A stretch of 64,000 nucleotides of DNA from Candidatus Helarchaeota archaeon (lineage in GTDB: Archaea; Asgardarchaeota; Lokiarchaeia; Helarchaeales; RDOG01): the NCBI GenBank assembly GCA_019058315.1, contig JAHPZH010000002.1, positions 1,339,726-1,403,725 of the forward strand, read 5' to 3'. Shown here in pieces: positions 62,626 through 64,000 of this stretch (position 1 is the first letter of the stretch; each line of letters starts with the position of its first letter). Both the position numbers and the translations under genes were made by a program. The notes beneath the pieces were generated by a model that was not told the DNA's origin, ran no database searches, and was given only the letters and a program-made list of their open reading frames with translations.

Positions 62626-64000
62626 ATGAGGTTTAAAAAGCGAAATAAAATTCAAATCACGACCTTATTAACTTTACTTGCTGTATCTTTTATATTATCT
62701 ACCTCTTTCATTGATACTGATATATTACCAAGTTGGGTTAATAACGAGCCGACCCAAGAGACCATTGTGCCGTCAATTCCCACAGAGCTTCAAACTGCAG
62801 AGGCAGAGCTCGGGTATTGCGACACTCCAGGAGACGCATGGATGGTGGCAATATCGGGAGACATTGCATACGTCGCTGATGATACCTCTGGCTTACGATG
62901 CATTAACATAAGCGAGCCGACTAGCCCCTCCGAAATAGGTAATTGTTCTTTATCAGGACAAGCATTGGGTGTGGCAGTTTCGGGAGATGTTGCATACGTT
63001 GCCGCTTATGGTGATGGCTTACGGTGCGTTGATATAAGCGACCCGACCACCCCCTCCGAAATCGGCTCTTGTGCTCTCACAGGAAATGCACGGGACGTGG
63101 CAGTTTCGGGAGATGTTGCATACGTTGCCGCTCAAACTGGAGACTTGCGGTGTGTAAGTATTAGCGACCCGACCACCCCCTCGGAAATTGGCTCTTGTGC
63201 TCTCTCAGGATTTTCATACGGCGTGGCAGTTTCGGGAGATGTTGCATACGTTGCCGCTCAAGCTGGAGGCTTGCGGTGTGTAAATATTAGCGAACCGAAC
63301 ACTCCCTCGGAAATTGGCTCTTGTTCTTTCACAGGAAATGCAGTGGGCGTGGCAGTTTCGGGAGATGTTGCATACGTTGCCGCTTATGATGGAAGCTTGC
63401 GGTGTATTAATATAAGCGACCCGACCACCCCCTCTGAAATCGGCAATTGTTCTTTCACAGGACTTGCATGGGACGTGGCCGTTTCGGGAGATGTTGCATA
63501 CGTTGCCGCTGAAGCTGGAGGCTTGCGGTGTATAGACATTAGTGACCCGACCAGCCCCTCTTTAATAGCCTCATATGATACCCCTGGATCTGCATATGGC
63601 GTGGCAGTCTCGGGAGACGTGGCTTACGTTGTAGATGGTTCTGAAGGATTACGGTGCATCGATATAAGCGACCCGACCACTCCCTCCGAAATCGGCTCTT
63701 GTTCTCTATCAGGAAATGCATTGGGCGTGGCAGTTTCGGGAGACGTGGCATACATTGCAGCTCGTTATCAAGGATTACGGTGCATTGACATAAGCGACCC
63801 GACCGACCCCTCTGAAATCGGCTCTTGTCCTACTCCAGGAGCTGCATTCGGCGTGGCAGTTTCGGGAGATATTGCATACGTTGCCGATTTTGATGGAGAC
63901 TTGCGGTGTGTAAATATTAGCGACCCGACCACCCCCTCCGAAATCGGCTCTTGTGCTCTCTCAGGATTTTCATACGGCGTGGCAGTTTCGGGAGATGTTG
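62626..64000 (+). CDS. Secreted LVIVD-type repeat protein, 3' end cut by window edge
   Basis: This frame is open from the ATG at 62626 to the end of the window (458 complete codons) and is missing from the ORF track because it has no stop. The N-terminus MRFKKRNKIQITTLLTLLAV SFI is a basic stretch followed by a hydrophobic segment, a signal peptide or anchor. After a short linker (about residues 36-72) come 42-residue repeats with consensus GVAVSGDVAYVAA followed by GLRCIDISDPTTPSEIGSC, matching the LVIVD repeat of archaeal and bacterial surface proteins, which forms a beta-propeller. Each repeat carries two Cys, unusual for the family. The function is probably extracellular binding or adhesion. 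Confidence 0.85.
   Translation, partial: MRFKKRNKIQITTLLTLLAVSFILSTSFIDTDILPSWVNNEPTQETIVPSIPTELQTAEAELGYCDTPGDAWMVAISGDIAYVADDTSGLRCINISEPTSPSEIGNCSLSGQALGVAVSGDVAYVAAYGDGLRCVDISDPTTPSEIGSCALTGNARDVAVSGDVAYVAAQTGDLRCVSISDPTTPSEIGSCALSGFSYGVAVSGDVAYVAAQAGGLRCVNISEPNTPSEIGSCSFTGNAVGVAVSGDVAYVAAYDGSLRCINISDPTTPSEIGNCSFTGLAWDVAVSGDVAYVAAEAGGLRCIDISDPTSPSLIASYDTPGSAYGVAVSGDVAYVVDGSEGLRCIDISDPTTPSEIGSCSLSGNALGVAVSGDVAYIAARYQGLRCIDISDPTDPSEIGSCPTPGAAFGVAVSGDIAYVADFDGDLRCVNISDPTTPSEIGSCALSGFSYGVAVSGDV
62845..64000 (+). repeat. Tandem 126-bp coding repeats, nine full copies and part of a tenth
   Basis: Repeat units beginning GTGGCAGTTTCGGGAGA occur at 62845, 62971, 63097, 63223, 63349, 63475, 63601, 63727, 63853 and 63979, each exactly 126 bp apart, equal to 42 codons. 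The first is more divergent (GTGGCAATATCGGGAG). Many units are nearly identical at the DNA level, for example the GACCCGACCACCCCCTC segment, which points to recent expansion or gene conversion. GC content is visibly higher than in the rest of the window. Confidence 0.95.

Noticed and set aside
62845-64000. CRISPR array or DNA-level repeat element
   Set aside because: The 126-bp repeats are in one open frame, contain no unique spacers of constant length, and encode 42-residue LVIVD-type blades.
1-64000. tRNA, rRNA, insertion sequence or integrase genes
   Set aside because: No tRNA-like T-loop or GC-rich cloverleaf candidate, rRNA stretch, transposase motif or flanking inverted repeats were noticed by eye; a covariance-model scan would be decisive.

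Overview
The window is an AT-rich (roughly 30-35% GC by eye) archaeal chromosome segment. It most likely comes from an Asgard archaeon, with a Lokiarchaeia-like lineage the best guess. Archaeal evidence is the set of tetrahydromethanopterin C1 enzymes (two Ftr, Mtd, FwdB/FwdD, polyferredoxins, an F420-type LLM oxidoreductase), heterodisulfide-reductase (Hdr) genes and TATA-box promoters. Asgard evidence is a cluster of eukaryote-signature-like genes: a Rab/Ras-type small GTPase overlapping a longin-like/TPR-like partner, a zinc-ribbon plus gelsolin-like protein, and a roadblock-like multidomain protein. No mcr, rRNA, tRNA or CRISPR array was seen. Several genes start with TTG behind a clear Shine-Dalgarno sequence.

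Layout. 1-6 kb: a CXXCXGXG zinc protein cut by the window edge, membrane proteins, NadB, an enoyl-CoA hydratase/isomerase and an M28 peptidase. 6-13 kb: the roadblock-like protein, LLM oxidoreductase, SDR and two tandem Ftr paralogues. 12-24 kb: membrane proteins, a methyltransferase, the longin-like/GTPase pair, a DUF167 protein, an MFS transporter, two nitronate-monooxygenase-like paralogues, AsnRS, the gelsolin-like protein and an acetyltransferase. 23-32 kb: an orphan DNA methyltransferase, an iron alcohol dehydrogenase, Mtd, ferredoxins, a 48-aa ribbon-helix-helix protein missing from the ORF track, FwdD/FwdB and a second crotonase-family protein.

32.8-55.9 kb is the centrepiece. One 180-bp intergenic region separates two divergent units. 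The leftward unit is Lrp regulator, TusD/TusC/TusB-like (DsrEFH) proteins, a GcvH-like lipoate-binding protein (LbpA) and a lipoate ligase. The rightward unit is DsrE3A-like, HdrC, HdrB, giant HdrA, TusA, then three more giant HdrA-type assemblies (fused to or split from MvhD), a winged-helix/ferredoxin protein, and a second HdrC-HdrB pair. This gene set and the C1-B1-A-...-C2-B2 order resemble the sulfur-trafficking sHdr/LbpA system of sulfur oxidisers. The HdrA proteins are duplicated and MvhD-linked, unlike sHdr. I propose a lipoyl- and persulfide-linked Hdr system working with electron-bifurcating or confurcating HdrA modules. This is inference.

55.9-59.8 kb holds two tandem winged-helix/Cys-rich/ferredoxin paralogues and a 4-hydroxybutyryl-CoA dehydratase with all cluster ligands. 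Together with the crotonases and alcohol dehydrogenase this points to C4 acyl-CoA metabolism feeding the Hdr electron system. 59.9-64 kb has a type I sulfatase flanked by three small paralogous coiled-coil proteins, then a secreted LVIVD-type repeat protein with an exact 126-bp period that runs off the end of the window.
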